43,570 nt of DNA from Paralimibaculum aggregatum (GCF_030270585.1 NZ_BSYI01000046.1:1-43570); one strand, 5' to 3'. Numbered from the stretch's first letter, positions 1 through 9,393 are shown. The notes: generated by a model not told the origin, from the letters alone. Translations and numbers: made by a program.

Positions 1-62
1 GGCCCCGCCGCGGGCCACCGACACCGGCCCCGCCGCGGGCCACTGGCACCGGCCCTGCCGCG
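1..62. repeat. 25-bp tandem repeat at left edge
   Basis: Two full copies (1-25 and 26-50) and the start of a third (from 51) of a 25-bp G+C-rich unit beginning GGCCCCGCCGCGGGCCAC. The copies differ at only a few positions. The array probably continues beyond the left edge of the window. No reading frame with normal protein composition runs through it, and 25 bp is not a multiple of three. Confidence 0.75.
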
Positions 63-750
63 CGGTCCCGCCGCGAGGTGCTGACATGGCGCCCGGACAC
101 GCGGCGCCCCAACGAGGCGCTGCCGCCGGGCGCTCATGCAGGGCGCCCACACGGGACCCTGCCGCGGGCAACGGCCATGAGACCCTGCCGCCGGCCGCGC
201 TCATGCGGGGCGCCCATATGGGGCCACTACCGCAGGCCGACGGGGTGCGCCGCCGCGGGGCGCCGGCGCGGGAAAGGCCATGAGGCCCCGCCGCGGCGCG
301 CTCACATGGGTCACTGCCGCAGGCCGATGCCGTGATGCGCCGACGCGGGGAACAGCCACGAGGCCATGCCGCGGTGCGCTGAAACGGGGAACAGCCATCA
401 GACCCCGCCGCGAGGCGCTCACATAGGGCACTGCCGCAGGCCGATGCCGCGGGGCACCGCCGCGGGCAACGGCCATGAGACCCTGCCGCCGGGCGCCCAC
501 ATGGGCCACTGCCACAGGCCGATGACGAGGGTGCGCAGCCGCAGGGCGCCGGCGTGGGAAACAACCATGAGGCCCCGCCGCGAGGCGCCCACATGGGACC
601 CTTCCCGCAGGCCGGTGACGGGGCGCGCATCCGCGGGGCGCTGGCGTGGGGAACAGCCATGAGGCCCCGCCGCGAGGCGCCCACATTGGGCCACTGCCGC
701 AGGCCGACGACGCAGCGCACAGCCGCGGGATGCTGATGCAGCGTAGATTT
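63..750. repeat. Degenerate tandem repeat family A (39-103 bp units)
   Basis: Successive units start at the recurring word CCATGAG(G/A)CC, or variants of it, at 175, 278, 356, 395, 473, 565 and 657. Unit lengths are about 103, 78, 39, 78, 92, 92 and 90 bp. The core contains a GAGGCGCCCACATGGGC-like palindromic word followed by CACTGCCGCAGGCCGA and ends near GGCGTGGGGAACAG. The 39-bp unit is half of the 78-bp unit. Because 103 and 92 are not multiples of three, no single frame stays in register, which argues against a repeat protein. Earlier sequence (63-174) has weaker copies. Function unknown. Confidence 0.75.
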
Positions 751-1014
751 GCGGGTGACCCGGCGCACAGCCTCGGGGCATGGCCATGCGGCTGTGCCGC
801 CGTGCGCTGGCGTGCGGCACTGGTGTGGGGTCCGTTGGCGGCGCCCGGCGCGTTGCCTGGAGTGGGTTCACGGCGGCGGCGGCGATCGGCGGTGGTCGGC
901 CCCCCAAGCCGACTGCCGCTGACGATGCGGTTCCGCACGATTCCCCTCGCAGTGGGCCGCTCTGGCGACGCTCTGCGCAGGGCCGGAAGCTCTGTGGGGA
1001 CTGGGCCTGCCGGC
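751..1014. other. Gene-free G+C-rich spacer between repeat families
   Basis: This stretch joins repeat family A to family B. Open frames exist on both strands only because stop codons are rare at this base composition. None has a ribosome binding site, a recognisable domain or plausible protein composition. The right end (from about 1000) begins to resemble the right half of a family B unit. Confidence 0.5.
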
Positions 1015-2558
1015 CCCGAATGCGTTCCCGCCCCCACCTTTCGGCCAGGCACAGGTGCTGCCGGGCACGGATCCGCATCGGGCGGAGAATGCCCGCGCCG
1101 GGCGCCGGCGGCGGAACGCGGCGCGGCGCGTGATGCGATCCGGCGGATGATCCGAAAGCGGAAGCCCCTGCGTGATCGTCCGCGTCCCCTGCCGTCCGTG
1201 ACGGCCGACAGGCAGGATCGGCGCAGCGTGCGATGCGATCCGGCGCAGGACCCGAACGCAATGGCCCCTGCGTGATCGCCCCGTCCCCCGCCGTCCGTGA
1301 CGGCCGGCAGGGAGGATCGGCGCGGCGGTTGGGGGAGGCGCTCCCGGCGCAGCGTCAGGCGGCGCGGGCCGGGCGTGTCGGGGGCGGACGCGATCTCCGG
1401 CTCACCTTTTGGCCCGGCACAGGTGGCGCCGGACGAGGGGGAGTTCCGGGCGGAGAATGCCCGTGCCCGCGCCGGGCGTCGGGCACCGGGCGCCGGGCGC
1501 TGGCGGCGGAAGGCGGCGCGGCGCGCGATGGGATCCGGCGGATGATCCGAAAGCGGAAGCCCCTGTGTAATCGCAGCCGTCCCCTGCCGTTCGTGACGGC
1601 CGGCAGGGAGGGGCGGCGCGGCGGTTGGGGGGAGGCGCTCCCGGCGCAGCGTCAGGCGGCGCGGGCCGGGAGCGCCGGCGCCAGATGCGATCTCCGGCCC
1701 ACCTGCCTGCCTGGCACAGGTACCGCCGGGTGCGGATGCGCTGCGGGCGGAGAATGCCCGTGCCCGCGCGGGCGCCGGCGGCGGAAGGCGGCGTGGCGTG
1801 CGATGGGATCCGGCGGATGAGCCGATAGCGGAAGCCCCTGCGTGATCGCCCCGTCCCCTGCCGTCCGTGACGGCCGGCAGGGAGGATCGGCGCGGCGGTT
1901 GGGGGGAGGCGCTCCCGGCGAAGCGTCGAGCGGCGCTGGCACAGTCTTCCGAATTCGGTGCGCTGGCGCCTGAGCACGCCGACCTGGACGCGAACTCCGG
2001 GCCACCTGCCGGCTCGCAAAGTCTCCGCCGGGCGCGGAGGCGCTTCGGGCGGAGGAGGCCCGCGCCGGGCGTTGGGCACCGGCGGCGGAACGCGGTGCGG
2101 CGTGCGATGCGATCCGGGGGATGATCCGAAAGCGGAAACCCCTGCGTGATTGCGGCCGCCCCTTCCGGTCCGTGACGGCCGGCAGGGAGGGGCGGCGCGG
2201 CGGTTGGGGGGAGGCGCTGCCGGCGAAGCGTCGGGCGGCGCGGGCACAGTCTTCCGAATTCGGTGCGCTGGCGCCCGAGCACGCCGACCCGGACGCGATC
2301 TCCGGGCCACCTGCCGGCTTGCAAAGTCGCCGCCGGGCGCGGAGGCGCTGCGAAGGCGCTCCGGGCGGAGAATGCCTGCGCCCGCGCCGGGGGCTGGCGG
2401 CGGAACGCGGTGCGGCGTGTGGTGCGGGCCGGGGGATGATCCGAAAGCGGGAGCCCCTGCGTGACTACAGCCGTCTCCTGCCGTCCGTGGCGGGCGGCAG
2501 GGTGGGGCGGCGCGGCGGGTGAGGGGGAGACGCCTGGCGCGGCGTCAGGCGGCGCGGG
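1015..2558. repeat. Tandem repeat family B (about 275-315 bp units), ending in ptsN 3' end
   Basis: Units start at the word TCCGAAAGCGGAAGCCCCTG, or variants of it, at 1151, 1251, 1546, 1821, 2125 and 2440. A partial unit precedes the first, and the 1151 unit is cut to 100 bp; full units are about 295, 275, 304 and 315 bp. Each opens with an imperfect hairpin (CCTGCCGTC ... GACGGCCGGCAGG), then GGCGCGGCGGTTGGGG, GGCGCTCCCGGCG and, in the middle, GTCAGGCGGCGCGGG. Units 4 and 5 share a distinct middle section (TCTTCCGAATTCGGTGCGCT) not present in units 2 and 3, so there are two subtypes. The last copy (from 2440) runs straight into the stop codon and last codons of ptsN. Confidence 0.8.
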
Positions 2559-3009
2559 AGGCCATGGGCTCGGTGATCAGCGCATAGAGCGCCTCGCCCT
2601 TGGCGGTCTCGCGCAGCTTCTCGCAGACCTCGCCGGAGCGCAGCAGGCGCGAGACCCGGGCCAGCGCCCGGAGATGGTCGGCGCCCGATTCCTCGGGCGC
2701 CAGAAGGACGAAGACCAGGTCGACGCCGCGGCCGTCCATGGCGTCGAAATCCACCGGCCGGTCGAGCCGCGCGAACAGCCCGACGATATGGTCGAGCCCG
2801 GCGATGCGGGCATGCGGGATCGCCACCCCGTCGCCCATGGCGGTGGAGCCGAGCTGCTCGCGCGCGGTCAGCCCGGCGATCACGTCGCGCGGCTTCAGCT
2901 TGTAGGCATCGGCCGCACGATTGGCGATTTCCTGGAACAGCTGCTTCTTGCTGCTCACCTTGAGGCTCGGGAGGATCGCGCTCTTGGCGACGAGATCGGC
3001 GAGTTCCAT
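2545..3009 (-). CDS. ptsN: PTS IIA-like nitrogen regulatory protein PtsN
   Basis: A 154-residue EIIA(Ntr) protein. It is the terminal phosphoacceptor of the nitrogen phosphotransferase system and regulates potassium transport and stress responses in the cytoplasm by protein contacts. The PTS EIIA type-2 domain fills the protein. The phosphorylated histidine is H66 in GVAIPHARI, and GVDLVFVLLAPEE follows. The start at 3009 (MELADLVAKS) is chosen because it matches the usual length; a longer frame runs upstream without support. It follows hpf by 38 bp on the same strand, the standard hpf-ptsN pair next to rpoN. Its last codons and stop lie inside sequence that recurs in the tandem repeats downstream. 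Confidence 0.95.
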   Translation of the reverse strand: MELADLVAKSAILPSLKVSSKKQLFQEIANRAADAYKLKPRDVIAGLTAREQLGSTAMGDGVAIPHARIAGLDHIVGLFARLDRPVDFDAMDGRGVDLVFVLLAPEESGADHLRALARVSRLLRSGEVCEKLRETAKGEALYALITEPMASRAA

Positions 3010-3047
3010 GATGACCGTCCTGTTCGGGACCGGCGGAGCCGGTCTCT

Positions 3048-3674
3048 TCAGTTGTCCGCGACGATGGCCGGGTCTACCCAACCGATATTGCCGTCGTCAC
3101 GCTGGAAAACGATGTTCAGTCGTCCATTGGCGTCGTTCTTGAACATCAGGAACGGCGCATGCGCAAGCTCCATCTGCAGCACCGCCTCGCCCACGCTGAG
3201 GGTCTGGATGTCGGTCTTCATCTCGGCGACGATCACCGGCTGCAGGCCGTTCTCGGCGCCGTTCGCGCCCTCGGCCTCGGCGCCGTGATCGCCGGCCCCG
3301 GTCTCCTCCGCCTCGTCCTCGTGGCGGGCGAGCACATAGGCCTGGGCCTCGATCGCCTCGATCGGGTTCTCGCGGCGCTGGTGATGATCCTTCAGCCGGC
3401 GCTTGTGCCGGCGGAGCTGCTTCTCGATGCGTTCCGCGGACGCCTCGAAGGCGGCATAGATCTCGCCGTGGCTGCCCTGCGCCTTGGCGGTCAGGCCGGT
3501 CGGCAGATGCACCGACGAATCGCATTTGTAGCCGTGGCCGTCCCGCGAGAACACGACCGCGGCGTCAACCGGGCGGTCGAAATACTTGAAGGCGGCCTCG
3601 TTCAGCCGATCCTCGACATGGGTCCGCAGCGCGTCTCCGATATCGATGTGCTTTCCAGAGATCTTGGTGTGCAT
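3048..3674 (-). CDS. hpf: Ribosome hibernation promoting factor, long form
   Basis: A 208-residue long-form HPF/RaiA protein. The N-terminal S30AE domain (about 1-105, MHTKISGKHIDIGDALRTHV) binds the 30S decoding region. A variable acidic linker (about 120-145, rich in E, A and G) leads to the C-terminal dimerisation domain (about 150-208, containing LMFKNDANGRLNIVFQRDDG). Long-form HPFs join two 70S ribosomes into inactive 100S particles in stationary phase or starvation. The start ATG at 3674 has an AGGAGG a few bases upstream. A promoter-like sequence lies at 3747-3775, so hpf-ptsN can probably be transcribed apart from rpoN. Confidence 0.95.
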   Translation of the reverse strand: MHTKISGKHIDIGDALRTHVEDRLNEAAFKYFDRPVDAAVVFSRDGHGYKCDSSVHLPTGLTAKAQGSHGEIYAAFEASAERIEKQLRRHKRRLKDHHQRRENPIEAIEAQAYVLARHEDEAEETGAGDHGAEAEGANGAENGLQPVIVAEMKTDIQTLSVGEAVLQMELAHAPFLMFKNDANGRLNIVFQRDDGNIGWVDPAIVADN

Positions 3675-3746
3675 TCACCCTCCTGTGCGATGTCTCGGGC
3701 GTGGCTCGCCCGGTCGCGGACGCGGGCCTGTCTGGCGGAGGGACCC

Positions 3747-3775
3747 GCCATATGGCGCGCGCGGTAGCCCGTCAA
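3747..3775 (-). promoter_or_regulatory. Probable promoter of hpf-ptsN
   Basis: Read on the minus strand, TTGACG (3775-3770), a 17-bp spacer and TATGGC (3752-3747) fit a sigma-70 promoter about 70 bp upstream of the hpf start. The same stretch contains CTTG, 17 bp and CCATATG, a partial match to the alphaproteobacterial RpoH pattern, so heat-shock control is also possible. Inferred from sequence only. Confidence 0.55.
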
Positions 3776-3807
3776 GCTAGCAGATCAACTGTGGCGAGGG
3801 AAAGGCA

Positions 3808-5343
3808 CTAGGCCCCGGCCTCCTGGCCCACGCCCTTCAGCGCAAGTTGCTGGCGCCGCGCGACCGACGAGGGAATCCCCATGGCGTTGCGGTATTTTGC
3901 CACCGTGCGCCGGGCGATCTCGATGCCCTCGCCCTGCAGGATCTCGACGATGCGATCGTCCGACAGCACGGTTCCGGCGGTTTCCGCGGCGACCAGCGCG
4001 CGCAGCCGGGTGCGGATCGACTCGGCCGAATGCGCGTCGCCCTCGCCGCCGCCGCCGACCGCGTTGGTGAAGAAGAACTTCAGCTCGACGATGCCGCGCT
4101 CGGTCGCCATGTACTTGTTCGAGGTGACGCGGCTGACGGTCGATTCGTGCATCTTGATGGCGTCCGCCACCATCTTCAGGCTGAGCGGCTTCAGCCCGGC
4201 CGGGCCCTTCTCGAAGAAGCCCTCCTGGTGGCGCACGATCTCCTGCGCCACCTTGAGGATGGTGCGGGCGCGCTGGTCGAGGCTCTTGACCAGCCAGTTG
4301 GCGTTCTCGCGGCAGGCGGTGAGGAACTCGCGGGTCTGCGCGCCGCCGCGGGCCAGCTCGGCGGCATAGCGCCGGTCGATCAGCACCCGCGGCAGGGCCT
4401 CGGCGTTGAGCTCGACGCTCCAGCCGCCCCAGCCGGTGGGGCGCACGAAGACGTCGGGAATCACCGTCTCCGGCTCGGCCTCGCCGAAGCCGCGGCCGGG
4501 GCGCGGGTCGAGCCGGCGGATGTCGGCCAGCATGTCGGCAAGGTCCTCGGCATCGACCGCGCAGAGCTTGCAGAGCTTCTCCACCTGGCCGCGGGCCAGC
4601 AGGTCGAGATGCCCGAGCAGGCGCTGCATGGCGGGGTCGAGCCGGTCGCGCTCGGCGAGCTGCAGCGCCAGGCATTCGCCGAGATCGCGGGCGCCGACAC
4701 CGGCCGGCTCGCAGCGCTGCACGAGCGCCAGCGCCGCCTCCAGCGCCGCCGGCCCGGTGCCGAGCCGCTCGGCGAGCTGCGCCAGGTCGGTGCGCAGGTA
4801 GCCGGCCTCGTCGAGCTCCTCGACCAGCAGCCGGGCCAGCGCCAAGACCGGCGCCTCGGCGCGCATCAGGCCGAGCTGGGCCAGCAGGTGCTCGCGCAGC
4901 GTGTCGGGCCGGGTCAGCCGGGCCTCGAAACCGTCGGCCCCCTCGGCCTCCGCCGCCTGGCGGGTCAGCCGCTGCGCGCCCTCGCCGGGCAGCGGCGCCG
5001 GATCGCCGCCGCTGGCATCGCGGTCGAACAGGTTCTCGCTGCCGGTGTCGAAGGTCTCCTCGGCCAGCGCGTGATCGCCCTCGGCGGTGACGCGGCTGTC
5101 GGCCGGCGCCTCCGCCGCGCCATCGAGCGGCGCGCCGGTCTCGGGCGCCGGGTCGGCCGGGGCATCGGCCGGGCCGCCCTCCGGCCCCTCGGCAACCAGA
5201 AGCGGATTGCGCTCGATCTCCTCCGTCACGAAGGCGCCGAGCTCGAAGCTCGACATCTGCAGCAGCTTGATCGCCTGCTGCAGCTGGGGTGTCATCACAA
5301 GCTGCTGGCTCTGCCGCAGCTCGAGGCGCAGTCCCGCTCCCAT
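3808..5343 (-). CDS. rpoN: RNA polymerase sigma-54 factor RpoN
   Basis: A 511-residue sigma-54. The N-terminal activator-interacting region is Gln/Leu-rich (LELRQSQQLVMTPQLQQAIK, residues 6-25). An acidic, Ala/Pro-rich region II follows (about 50-130), then the core-binding domain and the DNA-binding part. The RpoN box is at 477-486 (ARRTVAKYRN); the usual last residue of the motif is E, here N. Sigma-54 recognises -24/-12 promoters and needs an AAA+ activator. Here it sits between lptB and hpf on the same strand, in the place where rpoN is found in many proteobacteria. The 132-bp gap to hpf holds a promoter candidate. Confidence 0.96.
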   Translation of the reverse strand: MGAGLRLELRQSQQLVMTPQLQQAIKLLQMSSFELGAFVTEEIERNPLLVAEGPEGGPADAPADPAPETGAPLDGAAEAPADSRVTAEGDHALAEETFDTGSENLFDRDASGGDPAPLPGEGAQRLTRQAAEAEGADGFEARLTRPDTLREHLLAQLGLMRAEAPVLALARLLVEELDEAGYLRTDLAQLAERLGTGPAALEAALALVQRCEPAGVGARDLGECLALQLAERDRLDPAMQRLLGHLDLLARGQVEKLCKLCAVDAEDLADMLADIRRLDPRPGRGFGEAEPETVIPDVFVRPTGWGGWSVELNAEALPRVLIDRRYAAELARGGAQTREFLTACRENANWLVKSLDQRARTILKVAQEIVRHQEGFFEKGPAGLKPLSLKMVADAIKMHESTVSRVTSNKYMATERGIVELKFFFTNAVGGGGEGDAHSAESIRTRLRALVAAETAGTVLSDDRIVEILQGEGIEIARRTVAKYRNAMGIPSSVARRQQLALKGVGQEAGA

Positions 5344-5430
5344 GGCTTCCCCGTTCTCACGGGCCGACGCATGCCGCGCCGCACCCGCTCCCAGTTCCCG
5401 TCAGGGCCTCACACTGCCCGTCCGAGATTA

Positions 5431-6177
<747 letters not shown>

Positions 6178-6185
6178 CGAGCGCC

Positions 6186-6752
6186 TCAATTGGAGCCCTG
6201 GTCCTTGCCGGAGGCGGGCACCAGGCGCATCCGGATGCGCCCCTCGCCGCCGGCATCGCCGCCGCTCGCCGCGGTGCGCTGGCCGAGCATCTTGGCGACC
6301 CCGGTGTTGAGGTCGATGCGCAGGGTCTCGCCGGCGATCACGTTGGCGCCCTGGGTCAGGATCACGTCGCCGCGCAGGAACATCAGCCCCTGGGCGACGT
6401 CGTATTCGGCGAACTTGCCCTCGGCGGTCTCGGCGCCGTTGGAGAGGAACACGTCGCCCTCGGCCTTCATGTTGCGGATCGCCCCGGTCTCGCTGTCCTG
6501 CGAGTCGGGGTCGAACAGCACGGTGACCCGGTTGGCGTTGAGCCGCAGCGTGCCCTGGCCGGCCACCACCGAGCCGGTGAAGATCGCGATCGATTCCGCC
6601 TCGCGCACCTCGAGGCTGTCGGAGGTGACCTCGATCGGCTCGGAATTGTCGTGCTTGAAGCCGCCGAAGGGCTTTGCCTCCTGCGCCGGCGCGGGGCCTG
6701 CGGCAAGGAGGGCGAGCAGGACCGCGGCGGTAACACTGGCTCTCGAGATCAC
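6186..6752 (-). CDS. lptA: Periplasmic LPS transport protein LptA
   Basis: A 188-residue LptA/OstA-family protein that forms the periplasmic bridge for lipopolysaccharide. A signal peptide (about 1-25, hydrophobic core VTAAVLLALLAAG, cleavage near APAQ) is followed by the beta-jellyroll OstA domain (IEVTSDSLEVREAESIAIFT; NANRVTVLF). The C-terminus is Gly/Asp-rich. The start is GTG at 6752, because GAGGAGGG lies just upstream and the GTGA overlaps the lptC stop codon, giving translational coupling. No ATG fits the family length. Confidence 0.9.
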   Translation of the reverse strand: MISRASVTAAVLLALLAAGPAPAQEAKPFGGFKHDNSEPIEVTSDSLEVREAESIAIFTGSVVAGQGTLRLNANRVTVLFDPDSQDSETGAIRNMKAEGDVFLSNGAETAEGKFAEYDVAQGLMFLRGDVILTQGANVIAGETLRIDLNTGVAKMLGQRTAASGGDAGGEGRIRMRLVPASGKDQGSN

Positions 6753-7465
6753 GGACTTCCCTCCTCGGTCGAACTCGCACCCGCATCGGCCGCATCGGCG
6801 GCCGGCGTGTTCGGAATGAATACCACGCGCACCCGGTCTTGAAAGACGATTCTGGCCGCCCCCCGGGCGCCGCCCCCGGTGGGCTCGGAGGTGATCTGCA
6901 TGGTGCCGGCCTCGATCGAGCCGCGCGGGCCCTCGCCCTGCACCGGCCCGGGGGCCTCCGCCTCGCGGGTGCCGAGCAGCACCTTCAGCCGTTCGGTCTC
7001 GAACCGGTAGCCGTCGGAGGTCTCCAGCGTCACCCCGTTCTCGAGCCACATCCGCCCCTCGCCGCGCTCCAGCAGCCCGGTGGCCGCGCGCCCGGTCAGC
7101 AGCCGCCCGTCGGCCAGGGTCACCTCGCCGCGCGGGCGCTCCAGCGAGATCCGGTCCGGCATCGCGCTCTCGGGCTCGGCCCAGAGCGCCTGCAGGATGA
7201 AGGGCTCGCCCGATTCCGTGCGCCCCGCGATGCGCGGGTTCTCCAGCCGCAGCCCGGCCGAGAGCGCCGCGATCTCTTCCGGCGAGAGCAGCGACTGCGC
7301 CTGGTCGAGCCGGCGGCCTGCGAGGAATATGGTGCCGATCAGCGCCAGCGCCACCACCGGCAGCACGATCTTCATCCAGCGCACCCGGCGCGAGTAGCGC
7401 GACACCGCCGCGCGCTGGGCGTTCCCGGTCCGCCGGACCGGGGCCGGATCGTCGCGCAGGCTCAT
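6749..7465 (-). CDS. lptC: LPS export protein LptC
   Basis: A 238-residue inner-membrane-anchored protein with one transmembrane segment (about 31-50, MKIVLPVVALALIGTIFLAG) and a periplasmic beta-jellyroll domain (about 60-230). LptC passes lipopolysaccharide from the LptBFG transporter to LptA. The sequence is weakly conserved, as is normal for LptC; the call rests on length, topology and position. The start overlaps the kpsF stop codon as ATGA (7462-7465), and the stop overlaps the lptA start as GTGA, so the three genes are coupled. Confidence 0.88.
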   Translation of the reverse strand: MSLRDDPAPVRRTGNAQRAAVSRYSRRVRWMKIVLPVVALALIGTIFLAGRRLDQAQSLLSPEEIAALSAGLRLENPRIAGRTESGEPFILQALWAEPESAMPDRISLERPRGEVTLADGRLLTGRAATGLLERGEGRMWLENGVTLETSDGYRFETERLKVLLGTREAEAPGPVQGEGPRGSIEAGTMQITSEPTGGGARGAARIVFQDRVRVVFIPNTPAADAADAGASSTEEGSP

Positions 7466-8574
7466 GCGGCCCCGCCGCCGCCGCGCCCGCCGCCGGGCGG
7501 CGCGCCGCCCTCGGTCCCGGCATCGACGCCGGCGCGCAGGCAGTCATGCACATGCACGAGGCCGACCGGGCGCGCCGGCACCGCGGCGCCGGGCGAGAGC
7601 ACGAAGAGGCAGAGCGTCGGCCGCGCGCCGTTCATCAGCGCCAGCGCCTCGGAGGCCAGCGCATCGGCGCCGATCACGCGCGGGTTGCGGGTCGCCACCT
7701 CGCCGGCGCGGCGCTCCAGCAGCCCCTCCATGTTGCGGCGCAGGTCGCCATCGGTGATCACCCCGGTGAGCCGGCCCTGGGCATCGGTGACGCCGGTGAT
7801 GCCGAAGCTCTTGGCGGTCATCTCCACCAGCGCCTCGCGCATCGAGGTCTCCTCGGCCACCAGCGGCAGCTCGGCGCCGCGATGCATGAGATCGGCCACC
7901 TTGAGCAGCCGCGCCCCGAGCGAGCCGCCGGGATGCAGCAGGGCGTAATGCTCGCGGGTGAACACCCGGCGCTCCATCAGCGCCACCGCCAGCGCGTCGC
8001 CGATGGCGATCGACATGGTGGTCGAGGTGGTCGGCGCCAGCCCGTTCGGGCAGGCCTCCGGCGCCTTCGGCAGCACCAGCGCCACGTCGGCGGCGCTCAG
8101 CAGGGTCGAGCCCGGCCGCCCGGCGATGCCGATCAGCGGGATCGAGAAGCGCCGGGTATGCGCGATGATGTCGGCCAGCTCGCGGGTCTCGCCGGAGTTA
8201 GACAGCACCAGCGCCACGTCGTCGCGGGTGATCATGCCGAGATCGCCGTGGCTCGCCTCGGCCGGATGCACGAACTGCGCCGGGGTGCCGGTGGAGGCCA
8301 GCGTCGCCGCGATCTTGCGCGCCACATGGCCCGACTTGCCCATGCCGGAGACGATCACCCGCCCGCGCGCGGCGAACATCAGCGCCACCGCCTCGGCAAA
8401 GCTGGCATCCAGCCCCTCGGCATAGGCGGCGAGCGCATCGGCCTCGAGTCGCAGCACCCGGCGGCCGGCGGCCAGCGCCTCGGCCGCGGCGCGCGGATCG
8501 GCGGCCGGCGACGCGGCGGCCTCGCCGCCGGAGACGGGGGCGGAATCGGGGGGGAGATTCTCTGCGGGGCACAT
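7462..8574 (-). CDS. kpsF: Arabinose-5-phosphate isomerase, KpsF/GutQ family
   Basis: A 370-residue enzyme interconverting ribulose-5-phosphate and arabinose-5-phosphate, the first step to Kdo for lipopolysaccharide. An SIS sugar-isomerase domain comes first (about 60-230; VIVSGMGKSGHVARKIAATL, FVHPAEASHGDLGMI, LVLSNSGETREL). Two CBS domains follow (about 235-355; ITGVTDAQGRLTGVITDGDL). The Gly-rich tail GGGRGGGGAA is unusual but overlaps lptC by only 4 bp. The start at 8574 is chosen from a GAGGGCGG upstream. The rnd stop lies 10 bp before it. Placement with lpt genes fits a KdsD role. Confidence 0.93.
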   Translation of the reverse strand: MCPAENLPPDSAPVSGGEAAASPAADPRAAAEALAAGRRVLRLEADALAAYAEGLDASFAEAVALMFAARGRVIVSGMGKSGHVARKIAATLASTGTPAQFVHPAEASHGDLGMITRDDVALVLSNSGETRELADIIAHTRRFSIPLIGIAGRPGSTLLSAADVALVLPKAPEACPNGLAPTTSTTMSIAIGDALAVALMERRVFTREHYALLHPGGSLGARLLKVADLMHRGAELPLVAEETSMREALVEMTAKSFGITGVTDAQGRLTGVITDGDLRRNMEGLLERRAGEVATRNPRVIGADALASEALALMNGARPTLCLFVLSPGAAVPARPVGLVHVHDCLRAGVDAGTEGGAPPGGGRGGGGAA

Positions 8575-8584
8575 CGCGCCGCCC

Positions 8585-9199
8585 TCAGTGTTCGAAGATG
8601 TCGTGCTCCGGCCAGCCGGCGAGGTCGAGCATCGCCCGGTCGGGCAGGAAACGGAAGCAGGCGGCGGCCAGCTCGGTGCGGCCCTCGCGGGCGAGGCGGC
8701 CATCGAGCACCTCGCGCAGCCGGTGCAGGTAGAGCACGTCCGAGGCGGCATAGTCGAGCTGCGCCTGGGACAGCAGCGGCGCGCCCCAGTCCGAGCTCTG
8801 CTGCTGCTTGGAGATGTCGACGCCGATCAGCTCCTGGCAGAGATTGCGCAGGCCGTGGCGGTCGGTGAAGGTGCGGGTCAGCTTCGAGGCGATCTTGGTG
8901 CAGTAGACCGGGCGGGCCACCGCGCCGAGCGCATTGGCGAGCACCGCGATGTCGAAGCGACCGAAATGGAAGAGCTTGAGGATGCCCGGATCGGCGATCA
9001 GGCGGGCGAGATTCGGTGCGTCGCGCTGGCCGTTGCCGATCTGCACGAGATGCGCCGTGCCGTCGCCGGCCGAGAGCTGGACGAGACAGAGCCGGTCGCG
9101 ATGGGGGATCAGCCCCATCGTCTCGGTGTCGATCGCGACGATTGTGCCGAGATCCAGTCCGTCCGGCAGATCGCCTTCGTGGAGCGTGACCGTCATCAT
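8585..9199 (-). CDS. rnd: Ribonuclease D-type 3'-5' exonuclease (short form)
   Basis: A 204-residue DEDDy exonuclease. Catalytic residues visible are D24 and E26 (IDTET), D83 (HFGRFD), and Y150 and D154 (YAASD). Full-length E. coli RNase D also has HRDC domains; this protein ends after the exonuclease fold, as common alphaproteobacterial homologues do. The family trims tRNA and other RNA 3' ends. It lies 44 bp downstream of a tRNA-Leu gene on the same strand and heads the kpsF-lpt cluster. Two adjacent ATG codons (9199, 9196) could both serve as start. Confidence 0.92.
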   Translation of the reverse strand: MMTVTLHEGDLPDGLDLGTIVAIDTETMGLIPHRDRLCLVQLSAGDGTAHLVQIGNGQRDAPNLARLIADPGILKLFHFGRFDIAVLANALGAVARPVYCTKIASKLTRTFTDRHGLRNLCQELIGVDISKQQQSSDWGAPLLSQAQLDYAASDVLYLHRLREVLDGRLAREGRTELAAACFRFLPDRAMLDLAGWPEHDIFEH

Positions 9200-9243
9200 T
9201 ATTCCTCGTGCAGCGACCTGACTTGAGGACCGCCGCAGCGGAA

Positions 9244-9330
9244 TGGTGCCCAGGAGAAGACTCGAACTTCCACGCCCATACGGGCACTAGCACCTGAAGC
9301 TAGCGCGTCTACCAATTCCGCCACCTGGGC
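9244..9330 (-). tRNA. tRNA-Leu (anticodon CAG)
   Basis: On the minus strand the 87-nt sequence starts GCCCAGGTGGCGGAATTGGT and ends CTCCTGGGCACCA, so the acceptor stem is GCCCAGG/CCTGGGC with an encoded CCA. The anticodon arm is CTAGC-TTCAGGT-GCTAG, giving anticodon CAG. A long variable arm (class II, as in leucine tRNAs) and a GTTCGAGTC T-arm are present. A strong promoter lies just upstream. Confidence 0.97.
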
Positions 9331-9364
9331 ACGGATGCTTGGTACGCCTTGCGGCGTGGGGCGT

Positions 9365-9393
9365 CATCTAAGCCCCCGCCGAGGACCTGTCAA
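9365..9393 (-). promoter_or_regulatory. Sigma-70 promoter of tRNA-Leu
   Basis: Minus strand: TTGACA (9393-9388), a 17-bp spacer, and TAGATG (9370-9365). The -35 is a perfect consensus. The expected start of transcription is about 28 bp before the mature tRNA end. It may also feed rnd and the kpsF-lpt genes, since no clear terminator separates the tRNA from rnd. Confidence 0.7.

Noticed and set aside
201-2324. A 707-codon open frame on the minus strand through the repeats
   Set aside because: Composition is almost only Arg, Ala, Pro, Gly. Repeat units of 92, 103 and about 275-315 bp do not keep one frame, and there is no ribosome binding site or domain.
1-2544. Possible CRISPR array
   Set aside because: Units are long, degenerate and contiguous. 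There are no short identical repeats separated by unique spacers of constant length, and no cas genes.
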